Below are positions 7,716 through 15,118 of a DNA stretch of 64,000 nt, piece after piece. How positions within the stretch are numbered: the stretch's first letter is position 1; each line of letters begins with the position of its first letter. The stretch covers positions 1 through 64,000 of the forward strand of contig NZ_JACHXD010000022.1 in NCBI RefSeq assembly GCF_014191875.1. The letters run 5' to 3'. The notes under the pieces are model-generated. The model was not told the origin of the DNA. It searched no databases and saw only the letters and a program-made list of their open reading frames with translations. The DNA comes from Pseudoduganella violacea. Its GTDB lineage: Bacteria > Pseudomonadota > Gammaproteobacteria > Burkholderiales > Burkholderiaceae_D. Made by a program: the position numbers and the translations under genes.

Positions 7716-8531
7716 TTACGGGCCGCGCTGCACGCCGACCAGGCTGCCCGTCAGATCCAGCAGACGGGAAAAGTCGCCGGCCACGTGGTGCGCCAGCGTG
7801 GGCCAGTACAGCAGCAGGATCACCACGCCGGTCAGGCTCTTGATCGGCGCCGAGGCGAACGACACCTGCAGGTTGGAGGCAAACACGCCGATCAGGGCAA
7901 ACGCCAGTTCGATCAGGATCAGCGGCACGATCACCGGCGCGCCGTACACGATGATGTGCCAGAACAGCAGGCCGAAACGCTTGATCAGCAGGTCCATATG
8001 GCCAGGCTCGAAGGGCGGCGCCAGCGACCAGGCCGGCCACGCGGCATAGCTTTCCACCAGAATGCGCGCCAGCGCGAGGAACAGGCCGGCCTGCACCATG
8101 ACCAGCACCACCGCCTGGATCAGCACGCCGCCGATGGCGCTGGCGTCGCGGTCCACGCCCGCGTTATTGGTCTGGATCTGGACCGCTGAACGCTGGCTGT
8201 CCAGAATCGCGCCCACCGACTGCACCGCCCATAGCGGCATGGCGGTCAACATGCCCAGCAAAAGGCCGATGGCGGCCTCCTTGAAAATCAGCATGCCGCA
8301 CATCAGAAAGTCCGGGCCGAAGCGCTGCACGGCATAGTAGGTCGGCAGCGCGGCCGGCAGGGCAATGGCCATGGCGGCGATATTTTTCGCCATCCCGGTC
8401 AGCACATTCAGGCCAAAGCCGGGCAAGATCACCAGGCAGACCAGGATCCGCGGCGTGCTCAGGGCCAGCGCCACCATGGCGTTCTGCATATCGACCAGCA
8501 GCGCCGGCTGCAGGTTGCCGAGATCGGACAT
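7716..8531 (-). CDS. sctT: T3SS export apparatus protein SctT (HrcT/YscT)
   Basis: A 271-aa polytopic membrane protein of the FliR/SpaR family, part of the SctR5-S4-T1 entry pore. Family text includes KEAAIGLLLGM, the QRSAVQIQ loop, and PVIVPLILIELAFALIGVFASNLQV near the C-terminus. About six hydrophobic segments are visible. The start lies 3 bp past the sctS stop; sctU follows after 19 bp. Confidence 0.95.
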   Translation of the reverse strand: MSDLGNLQPALLVDMQNAMVALALSTPRILVCLVILPGFGLNVLTGMAKNIAAMAIALPAALPTYYAVQRFGPDFLMCGMLIFKEAAIGLLLGMLTAMPLWAVQSVGAILDSQRSAVQIQTNNAGVDRDASAIGGVLIQAVVLVMVQAGLFLALARILVESYAAWPAWSLAPPFEPGHMDLLIKRFGLLFWHIIVYGAPVIVPLILIELAFALIGVFASNLQVSFASAPIKSLTGVVILLLYWPTLAHHVAGDFSRLLDLTGSLVGVQRGP

Positions 8532-8534
8532 GGC

Positions 8535-8798
8535 TTAGCGCCCCACGGATGGCAGCATGGCGAAAGCCAGGTCGGTCAGCTGGATCAGCTGCACGCCGAT
8601 CCAGCGGCCCATGCCCGCCAGCGTGACGGCAACCGCCACCAGCTTGACGACATAGGGCAAGGTCTGATCCTGGATCTGGGTCACGGCCTGCAGCAACGAC
8701 ACCGTCACGCCGCACAGCGTGGCGATAATCAGCGGCGGCGCCGACAGCATGACGGCCAGCCACAGGCCCTGCTGGAAGAAGTTCAGAGTTTCTGACAC
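8535..8798 (-). CDS. sctS: T3SS export apparatus protein SctS (HrcS/YscS)
   Basis: An 87-aa protein, the usual length for FliQ/SctS, with two transmembrane helices separated by the loop containing QAVTQIQDQTLPYVVK, a strong family signature. The start is a GTG at 8798 preceded by AAAGGA; the open frame continues 23 codons upstream but has no family similarity there. It forms the helical gate bundle with SctR and SctT. Confidence 0.94.
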   Translation of the reverse strand: MSETLNFFQQGLWLAVMLSAPPLIIATLCGVTVSLLQAVTQIQDQTLPYVVKLVAVAVTLAGMGRWIGVQLIQLTDLAFAMLPSVGR

Positions 8799-8817
8799 GG
8801 CATTCCTTTCTGCGTTT

Positions 8818-9477
8818 TCAGGTATAGGAGGCCGCCAGCGCATGCAGCAGCTTGCCCCAGCCCTCAACCAGCGTAAACAGCAGCAGCTTGAGCGGAATGG
8901 TGATGGTCTGCGGGCTGACCTGCTGCATGCCGAGGGCCATCAGCAGATTCGACACCAGCAGGTCGATGACCACGAAGGGGATGTAAATCAGGAAGCCGAT
9001 TTCGTAGCCTGCCTGCAGCTCCGACACCACGAAAGCAGGGATCAGCACCAGCAAGTCGTTGGAGCGCGCCTCTCTGGCGTAATCTTCCGGCCACAGTTTT
9101 TTTGCCGACGCCAGGAACAATTCGCGCTGATCGGGATTCCCGTGCTTCATCATGAAGCCGCGTAGCGGTTCGAATGCGTCGATGGCCTTGGCCAGCACGG
9201 GCGAGGTATGCGTGCTGACCGCGGGCGGCGCCGGCTGGGCCACTCGCTGACCGATCTGCTGGATGGTGGGCGCCATGATGAACCCCGTCAGCACCAGCGC
9301 GATGCCGTAGATTGCCAGCGTCGGCGGCACCTGCTGCACGCCGATGGCGCTGCGCAGCACCAGCATGACCATGGACAGCTTGAGGAAAGAGGTGGTCGTC
9401 ACCACCAGCAGCGGTATCAGCGCCAGCGACGCCAGGATCAATGAAAACGATATGACGTCGGGCTGGGTACTCAGCAT
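8818..9477 (-). CDS. sctR: T3SS export apparatus protein SctR (HrcR/YscR)
   Basis: A 219-aa FliP-family membrane protein. It shows the N-terminal TTSFLKLSMVMLVLRSAIG segment, a periplasmic central part, and the C-terminal core with VVSELQAGYEIGFLIYIPF followed by VIDLLVSNLLMALGM, all strongly conserved. I chose the ATG at 9477, which overlaps the sctQ stop by 7 bp; the frame upstream of it is sctQ sequence read in another frame. Confidence 0.96.
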   Translation of the reverse strand: MLSTQPDVISFSLILASLALIPLLVVTTTSFLKLSMVMLVLRSAIGVQQVPPTLAIYGIALVLTGFIMAPTIQQIGQRVAQPAPPAVSTHTSPVLAKAIDAFEPLRGFMMKHGNPDQRELFLASAKKLWPEDYAREARSNDLLVLIPAFVVSELQAGYEIGFLIYIPFVVIDLLVSNLLMALGMQQVSPQTITIPLKLLLFTLVEGWGKLLHALAASYT

Positions 9478-10547
9478 GCCGCGCTCCAGGAAGTGATGCG
9501 GATGCCGAGACGGCCATCCACATCGACCGCTTCGCCGCGTCCCAGCTCGCGCCCGGAACAACGGATGGCGATGCTGTCGGCGCTGCCCTGTTCCAGCTGC
9601 AGCACGGCGCCCGCCGCCAGCGTGCGCAATTGGCCGAGCGTCAGGCTAAGCACGCCCAGTTCAAAGCTCAACGCCAGCGGCAACTGCTCAAGGGTGGCAT
9701 CGGCCAGCGTTGGCGCCGCATCAGCCGGTGCCTCCTCCATCGCGGCTGCCTGCGGCGCCGCCAAGGGCTGGGACGATTGTTCGCCAACTTCTTCGCTGTC
9801 TTGGTTCAATTGCATCTCCATTGAAAGAATGGTCAGGAGGCCGGGCGCGCCGTAGCGCACCTGTATCAGTTGGCCGCCCAGGGACAGACTGCCCACGCCA
9901 TGGATGTCGAAACGGGGCGCATCGGGAAGGATCACGTCGCCCGGCGCCAGTGTTTGCAATGCCGCCAGCGGCAGGCGATGCGCGGCGGCGCGCACCGGCA
10001 GGACGACGGGCAGTTGCGCCAGCGCCAACCAGGGGACGCCCGGCGCATGCCAGGCGCCGTGGTTCAGCAATGCCAGCCAGGTCTGCGGCGAGGCCCGCGC
10101 GATCGTGGCCGTCATATGCGCGCCGTCGCTCAGGCTCAGATGCAGCGGCAGCAGCTGGGGCGGCGCTACGGCGTCGCGCTGCAGCGCGCGCAGCGGCGCC
10201 AGCGGCGTGCGCGCCAGCCGTCCGAGCAAGGCGGCATCCAACCATTCCCGCTGCGCGGCCGGCGCGGAGGCGGTGGCCTGGGGATCGATGCCGCTCAAGC
10301 CATGCAGCAGCGCCGCGCCATCGTCGAGCCAGAGCGGACCGGCCGGACCATCCAGACACAGCGCGGCGCCAGGCGGCGTCGCGTCCGGCGCGCCAGCCCA
10401 GTCCAGACGCAAGGTCAGCGCGTCGTGGCGGCAACACACGCCACCAGCCACGCGCCGGCTCAGCTCAGCGTAAGCGGCGCTGACGGCGCTCCGCTGCCAA
10501 CGCGCGGGCCGCGTTGGCGCGGCAGGCAGCACTTCCGATTCCGCCAT
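9471..10547 (-). CDS. sctQ: T3SS sorting-platform protein SctQ (HrcQ/YscQ)
   Basis: A 358-aa cytoplasmic protein. The N-terminal two thirds are variable and rich in Ala, Leu and Pro. The C-terminal ~75 residues form a SpoA/FliN-like domain (LALSFELGVLSLTLGQL, then AIRCSGRELGRGEAVDVDGRLGIRI) that builds the cytoplasmic pods holding chaperone-substrate complexes. In P. syringae this protein is split in two (HrcQA and HrcQB); here it is a single chain. An internal start giving a separate SpoA fragment is known in relatives; an in-frame Met (MEMQLNQD) precedes the domain. Confidence 0.9.
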   Translation of the reverse strand: MAESEVLPAAPTRPARWQRSAVSAAYAELSRRVAGGVCCRHDALTLRLDWAGAPDATPPGAALCLDGPAGPLWLDDGAALLHGLSGIDPQATASAPAAQREWLDAALLGRLARTPLAPLRALQRDAVAPPQLLPLHLSLSDGAHMTATIARASPQTWLALLNHGAWHAPGVPWLALAQLPVVLPVRAAAHRLPLAALQTLAPGDVILPDAPRFDIHGVGSLSLGGQLIQVRYGAPGLLTILSMEMQLNQDSEEVGEQSSQPLAAPQAAAMEEAPADAAPTLADATLEQLPLALSFELGVLSLTLGQLRTLAAGAVLQLEQGSADSIAIRCSGRELGRGEAVDVDGRLGIRITSWSAAC

Positions 10548-10590
10548 GGCGGCTCTCCCAGGTTGGACCGGCGGCCGGTCCGGCCGCCGC

Positions 10591-11193
10591 TTACAGTATG
10601 GTCAGGGACACGCCCTTGCCTATACGTCGTTCCAGATGGCCAGTCAGTTCCCTTTGCTGTGCGCGCAAACGCTCGGCGGTGCGCGAGCAGGCCGGTTTCA
10701 GATGGTAGGTGACGGCGGCCGGCGTGCTGTCCACGGCCACGCCCAGCGTCTCGCCATTGGGCAGGATCACCTCGAAGATGCCGCTGCCGGCGCCATTGGA
10801 CAGCAGCGCCGCGATCGCCTCGGCCTCGTCGGCCGCGCTATCGGACGGCGTGGCCGCGGCGGCCTGCAGCCCGGCATCGTCCTGCTCCGATTCATTTCCG
10901 CCACCCTGCTGCCGCTCCATCGATGCCGGCTCGCCGGCCGCGCCATCCTGGTTTGCCGCGGCCGGCGGCTCGCGCGGCGGCGCGGGAGCGCGGCCGCCCG
11001 CTTCCGCCGCCGGGGGCGCGGCGGGTCTGGCGTGGCCGCGCGGCGGCCGCGAAAGCGGTGGGGGCGGCGCGGCGGGCGCGGCGCCTGCGCCGGCCGGATG
11101 GCGCGCGGCGGGATTCTGGCCAGGACGCACAGGCGCCTTGGGCAGCAGCTCCTCCAGCTGGCGCGTGGACAGGGCCAGCGGCAAGCGGTTCAC
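10591..11193 (-). CDS. sctP: T3SS needle-length regulator SctP (HrpP/YscP-like)
   Basis: A 200-aa protein whose first ~110 residues are Pro/Ala-rich and disordered, the usual ruler-like part of SctP. The last ~85 residues are folded, with FEVILPNGETLGVAV and a basic helix resembling the substrate-switch domain that meets SctU. Similarity is weak by eye and the call leans on position between sctO and sctQ, the same as hrpP. The start overlaps the sctO stop in an ATGA. Confidence 0.75.
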   Translation of the reverse strand: MNRLPLALSTRQLEELLPKAPVRPGQNPAARHPAGAGAAPAAPPPPLSRPPRGHARPAAPPAAEAGGRAPAPPREPPAAANQDGAAGEPASMERQQGGGNESEQDDAGLQAAAATPSDSAADEAEAIAALLSNGAGSGIFEVILPNGETLGVAVDSTPAAVTYHLKPACSRTAERLRAQQRELTGHLERRIGKGVSLTIL

Positions 11194-11678
11194 CCACCCT
11201 CCGCGTTTTGCAGGCTCAGCGCGCGCAGTTCATCGCGCAGGATGCCCAGCTTTTCCTGCTGTCGCTGGGCGCGCTGCACTTCCTCGTTCGCGGCAAAATA
11301 GCGTGTCCCGGCCGCGCGGCAGCGCCGCACGGTTTCCTGGCAACGCAGATTGAGCTGGGCCGCCTCTTCCTTCATGCGCTCATAGCGCGCCTTGGCAACG
11401 TGGAACTGGCCGCTGGTGATCGTCATCCCCAGGAAGCTGGCACGCGCCTCCTGCCAGAATTGCACTGCCTGCCGCAACGCCTCCCGTTTGCGCAGCTTGC
11501 ACTCGCGCAGATTCTGGCGGCAGCTGCGCCAGGCATCGCGCGCCGTGCCGCGTTCGCGCTCCAGGCGGCCAAGGCGCTGCTTGCGCACATGCAGCAGCTG
11601 GTCCAGGCGGCGGTCGGGCCGTTTCGGTTCCGGCACGTCGGCGACTTCGCGTTTGGCGCGGCGGATGCTGCCGCTCAT
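11190..11678 (-). CDS. sctO: T3SS central stalk protein SctO (HrpO/YscO)
   Basis: A 162-aa protein that is almost wholly a charged, Arg/Glu/Gln-rich antiparallel coiled coil (RRLDQLLHVRKQRLGRLER at the front, EVQRAQRQQEKLGILRDEL at the end). This is the form of FliJ/YscO, the rotor stalk inserted in the SctN hexamer. It overlaps sctN by 4 bp and sctP by 4 bp. Confidence 0.87.
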   Translation of the reverse strand: MSGSIRRAKREVADVPEPKRPDRRLDQLLHVRKQRLGRLERERGTARDAWRSCRQNLRECKLRKREALRQAVQFWQEARASFLGMTITSGQFHVAKARYERMKEEAAQLNLRCQETVRRCRAAGTRYFAANEEVQRAQRQQEKLGILRDELRALSLQNAEGG

Positions 11679-13072
11679 GCCTGCATGCCCATCAGGGTGT
11701 CGAGGGTTTCCTGAAATGGCGTGCCGGTGCCGCTGCCGGTGTACTGGCGCAGGAATTCCAGCTGGGCGGGCCGCAGCTGCATGGCGCGGTCGGCCACCGG
11801 GTCGGCGCCGGCCTGGTACTCGCCCAGACGGATCAGCAGTTCCATTTCCTGATAGCGCGACAGCAGTTCGCGGAACTGGGCCGCAGCGCCGCGGTGCTCG
11901 CGCGTGGTCACATTGCTCATTACCCGGCTGATGCTGGCCAGGACGTCGATGGCCGGATAATGGCCCTGCTCCGCCAGTTTTTTGCTTAGCAGGATATGGC
12001 CGTCCAGCAGGGACTTGGCTTCGTCGCCGATCGGATCGGATGCGTTCTCGCCATCCACCAGCACCGTGTACATGGCGGTGATCGCGCCGTCCGGCGTGCT
12101 GCCGGCGCGTTCGATCAGCCTTGGCAGCATGGTGTACACGGACGGCGTGAAGCCGCCGCGCGCGGGCGGTTCGCCGGCCGCCAGGCCGATCTCGCGCTGA
12201 GCGCGGGCGAATCGGGTCAGCGAATCGACCAGCAGCAGCACTTTCTTGCCGCGCGCGCGGAAAGCTTCAGCGATGGCGGTGGCGGTAAACGCCGCTCGGG
12301 CCCTTTCCATCGAGGTGCGGTCGGAGGTGGCGCAAACGATCACGGTTTTGCGCACCAGCTCCGGATCGAGTTCGTGTTCCAGAAATTCGTTCAGTTCGCG
12401 TCCGCGCTCGCCGATCAGGCCAAACACGATCACCTCGGCGGCGCAGCCGCGCGCGATGGCCGCCATCAGCGTGGTCTTGCCGCAACCGGGGCCGGCAAAC
12501 ACGCCGATGCGCTGGCCCACGCCCATGGTCAGCATGCCGTCGATGGCGCGCACGCCGGTGGCCAGCGGGGTCGCGATGCGTGGCCGGTCCACGGCCTGGG
12601 GCGCATCGCGGATCACTGGCACGGAGACGCGCCAGGTGGCCTGCACATCGGCGGCGGCCGGCGCGCGGAACATGATCCGGCCAAAACCGTCCAGCACACT
12701 GCCGTACAAATGGTCGCCGGCCTCGATCATATGGGCGCGGCGCAGCGGCTCGATCACGGTATTGCTGGACACGCCCTCCAGGGGGCTCAAGGCCGACAGG
12801 ATGGCGCAGCGCTCGGTGAAGCCCACCACTTCGGCCAGCATCGGCGCGCCGCCCCGTTGCGCGTCGTATAAATGGCATAGTTCGCCGATCTGCACCGGCG
12901 GCATATGCGCCTCGATCAGCGTTCCCAGCACCTGCGCCACCTTGCCCCGGCTGGTGAAACCGGGCCGCGCGGGCAACTGCGCCGTCCAGGCGGGCAGCGT
13001 GGCGCGCATCTGCCGCATGGCTTGCGCCAGGCCGTCCTGCCGTGGCCGGCCGGCGGCGCCGGCCGTCACCAC
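11675..13072 (-). CDS. sctN: T3SS ATPase SctN (HrcN/YscN)
   Basis: A 465-aa ATPase that strips chaperones and unfolds substrates at the base of the injectisome. The Walker A loop FAGPGCGKTTLM is at about residues 189-200 and the Walker B strand VLLLVDSLTRFARAQREIGL near 285. GERGREL-type and ARGGFTPSVYTMLPRLIERAG text are diagnostic of the FliI/YscN branch. The start is a GTG at 13072 that overlaps the sctD stop by 7 bp; a second GTG follows at once and cannot be ruled out. Confidence 0.97.
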   Translation of the reverse strand: MVTAGAAGRPRQDGLAQAMRQMRATLPAWTAQLPARPGFTSRGKVAQVLGTLIEAHMPPVQIGELCHLYDAQRGGAPMLAEVVGFTERCAILSALSPLEGVSSNTVIEPLRRAHMIEAGDHLYGSVLDGFGRIMFRAPAAADVQATWRVSVPVIRDAPQAVDRPRIATPLATGVRAIDGMLTMGVGQRIGVFAGPGCGKTTLMAAIARGCAAEVIVFGLIGERGRELNEFLEHELDPELVRKTVIVCATSDRTSMERARAAFTATAIAEAFRARGKKVLLLVDSLTRFARAQREIGLAAGEPPARGGFTPSVYTMLPRLIERAGSTPDGAITAMYTVLVDGENASDPIGDEAKSLLDGHILLSKKLAEQGHYPAIDVLASISRVMSNVTTREHRGAAAQFRELLSRYQEMELLIRLGEYQAGADPVADRAMQLRPAQLEFLRQYTGSGTGTPFQETLDTLMGMQA

Positions 13073-14109
13073 TTGACCTCGATCGGCTGGCGGCCGGCGA
13101 AACTGAGCCGGTTGCCGTCGATGGCGGTCAGGCGCACGCCCCGGTGTTCGTCGCCGGGATAGATGCGCTGGCCATCCATGGTCACGATGCTGGCCTGGTT
13201 GCCGGTCACGATCTGCCGGATCTGGAACGGCAGCATGGTGTCGGCGCCGCCCAGCTCCACATCGATGGGGAAGCCGATGTTATTCGCTTTCACGAATTCC
13301 GCGAGAATGCGGCGCAGGCGCAGCGCTTCGTCCTCGTCGAGCGCGGCCTTGATGCGCCAGGCGCCATCGTTCAGCTGCAGATCGAGGCGGCGCAGCATGT
13401 CGACATCGGCCAGGCGCTTGCGCAAGGCCTGGGCCAGCGCCGCCGGGGTTGGCGGTGCTGGCGGCGCGATCGCCACAATGGGCGGCGGCGGCGGGGCCGG
13501 CGGCGTCTTCGCGCTGATGGCCAGCGTGGCCACGCCCGCCAGCGCCGTTCCCGCCAGCGCCGGCAGCAGCATGGCGCGGCTGCGCGGACGCTTGCGGGCA
13601 GCCGCGGGAGCTGCGGGAGCTGCGGATGGCGCGTCGCCGCCCGCTTCCACCTCCGCCACCGGCGGCGGCATGGCGTCCGGCTCCTGCGCCGCCCATTCCG
13701 GTCCATCATCCGCCCCATCCCCGGGCGTGGCGGCATCCGCTTCATGGCCCTTGTCCGGAACACCCGCCGTGGCCGGCGGCAGGGGCGGCGGCTCGGTCCA
13801 CGCGGCGCCGGCGGCGGCCAGGCCAATCCAGACGCCGCCCAGACGCAGGCAATCGCCGGCCTGCATGGCCTGCTCCGTCAGCAGTGCATCCGATGCGGCG
13901 CCGCGCAGTTCGCCCTCCTCGGCGGACAGCAGCCAGCCGGCCGCCGTCAAATGCAGCGCGGCGTGGCGCTCAACCATGCCCGGATCGAGCAGCACCACAT
14001 CCGCGTCGTCGCTGGCGCCGATCACGTAGTGCTGCTCGCCAAGCGGCAGGCTGGCGCCACGGTGCAGGCCACTCAGGATGCGCAATTCCAGCCCGGCTTG
14101 TTCGCTCAT
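13066..14109 (-). CDS. sctD: T3SS inner-membrane ring protein SctD (HrpQ/YscD)
   Basis: A 347-aa single-pass membrane protein. The first ~100 residues are an FHA-like cytoplasmic domain (LELRILSGLHRGASLPLG, YVIGASDDADVVLLDP). A Pro/Ala-rich acidic linker and a transmembrane helix at about residues 178-197 (MLLPALAGTALAGVATLAIS) follow. The periplasmic part has one clear BON-like ring domain ending in the sctN overlap, fewer than the three seen in YscD. In P. syringae hrpQ has the same place before hrcN. Confidence 0.87.
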   Translation of the reverse strand: MSEQAGLELRILSGLHRGASLPLGEQHYVIGASDDADVVLLDPGMVERHAALHLTAAGWLLSAEEGELRGAASDALLTEQAMQAGDCLRLGGVWIGLAAAGAAWTEPPPLPPATAGVPDKGHEADAATPGDGADDGPEWAAQEPDAMPPPVAEVEAGGDAPSAAPAAPAAARKRPRSRAMLLPALAGTALAGVATLAISAKTPPAPPPPPIVAIAPPAPPTPAALAQALRKRLADVDMLRRLDLQLNDGAWRIKAALDEDEALRLRRILAEFVKANNIGFPIDVELGGADTMLPFQIRQIVTGNQASIVTMDGQRIYPGDEHRGVRLTAIDGNRLSFAGRQPIEVKW

Positions 14110-14189
14110 TCTTCATCTCCTCAGGATCCGGCGCCCGATAGCGCCGCCGTCATGAGTGGAGCGCCGGCGTCCCCTGGTTCCGCCGCCGT

Positions 14190-14573
14190 TCAGACGCCCA
14201 GATCCGTTTGCAGCAATGCCAGCAGCGGGGCCGAACCGTCTTCGCTGCTCGTTGCCGGATCGAGCGGGTCCCAGTCCGGATTATCGGCATTCAGCAGCGC
14301 GCCGCAGATAAGCGCCAGGGCCAGTTCCGCGCGTTCCTCCGCGCGGCCCTGGCGCTGCCTTGCCGCGCCGCGCAGCATGACCAGATCCATGCCGCCGCCA
14401 GGCAGGGGCGGCGGCGGGCCGGCGGCGGCCAGCATGCTCTGGGCCGCGTGCAGCAGGTCGTCCATGCAGCGGCAGGCCTGCTCCTGCAAGCGCCGCAACT
14501 CGGCGGCGCGCAAGGGATCGCGCGCGGCCGTCTGCAACGCCGCCATGGCCTGCGCCTGCATCTGGCTGTTCAC
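14190..14573 (-). CDS. Unknown protein between sctV and sctD (127 aa)
   Basis: A 127-aa protein, mainly helical, with a Gln/Met/Ala-rich start (MNSQMQAQAMAALQTAA) and two cysteines in ACRC. A Pro/Gly loop (PPPPLPGGG) and an acidic end follow. No signal peptide. It overlaps the preceding 169-aa gene in an ATGA and is 80 bp from sctD. I do not recognise it, and the canonical Hrp1 order has nothing between hrcV and hrpQ. The helix-rich character would fit a chaperone for the 169-aa product. Confidence 0.6.
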   Translation of the reverse strand: MNSQMQAQAMAALQTAARDPLRAAELRRLQEQACRCMDDLLHAAQSMLAAAGPPPPLPGGGMDLVMLRGAARQRQGRAEERAELALALICGALLNADNPDWDPLDPATSSEDGSAPLLALLQTDLGV

Positions 14574-15079
14574 GCCTTCTCCTGCGGCGCGGCGGCATGC
14601 CCGGCCTTCGGCTTCAGATGCGCCTGCCCTTCATCCGGCTGGGCCACTTCGCCGCTTTCGCTCTCGCCTGGCAGCGCATGCATATCGTCTTCATCCTTCT
14701 GGGAATCCACGGCCTGGGCGTCCAGCAGCGCCAGGCTGTTTTTTTCTGCCGCCTCCATCAGCATGCGCACAATGGCGCAGGTGGCATCCAGCGCGCCCAC
14801 GGCCATGCCGATCTGACTGAGGACCGGCAGCTGGCCCCGCAGCAGACCCACGATATTCTGATGCAGCGCCTGCGCCTGCACGGCGCCTGCGCAAAAGCGT
14901 TCCAGCGCGGCGCTCAAGCGGGCTGGCTGGAAGTTGTTCAGCTGCTTGCCGATCTGCTCGCGCAGCGCGCCGGAGCGGCTATGCACCATCGGCGCCACCT
15001 CGCGGGCGGCAGTGGCCAGCGCCGCGCCGGCGTTGCCCATGGCCGAAGCGATGCCGCCGGATAGGCGGTTAATTGTCAT
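14570..15079 (-). CDS. Unknown protein between sctV and sctD (169 aa), possible secreted substrate
   Basis: A 169-aa protein. The N-terminal ~30 residues are Gly/Ala/Ser/Met rich and short of charge, like a type III secretion signal. The middle is helical with moderately hydrophobic stretches (IVGLLRGQLPVLSQIGMAVG, CAIVRMLMEAA), and the last 45 residues are acidic and disordered. A small translocator or a machine part is possible; neither is shown. It is coupled by a 4-bp overlap to the 127-aa gene downstream. Confidence 0.58.
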   Translation of the reverse strand: MTINRLSGGIASAMGNAGAALATAAREVAPMVHSRSGALREQIGKQLNNFQPARLSAALERFCAGAVQAQALHQNIVGLLRGQLPVLSQIGMAVGALDATCAIVRMLMEAAEKNSLALLDAQAVDSQKDEDDMHALPGESESGEVAQPDEGQAHLKPKAGHAAAPQEKA

Positions 15080-15118
15080 TGCACGTCTCCCTCAGTCTGC
15101 CGGTGCAGGATCGCTGCT

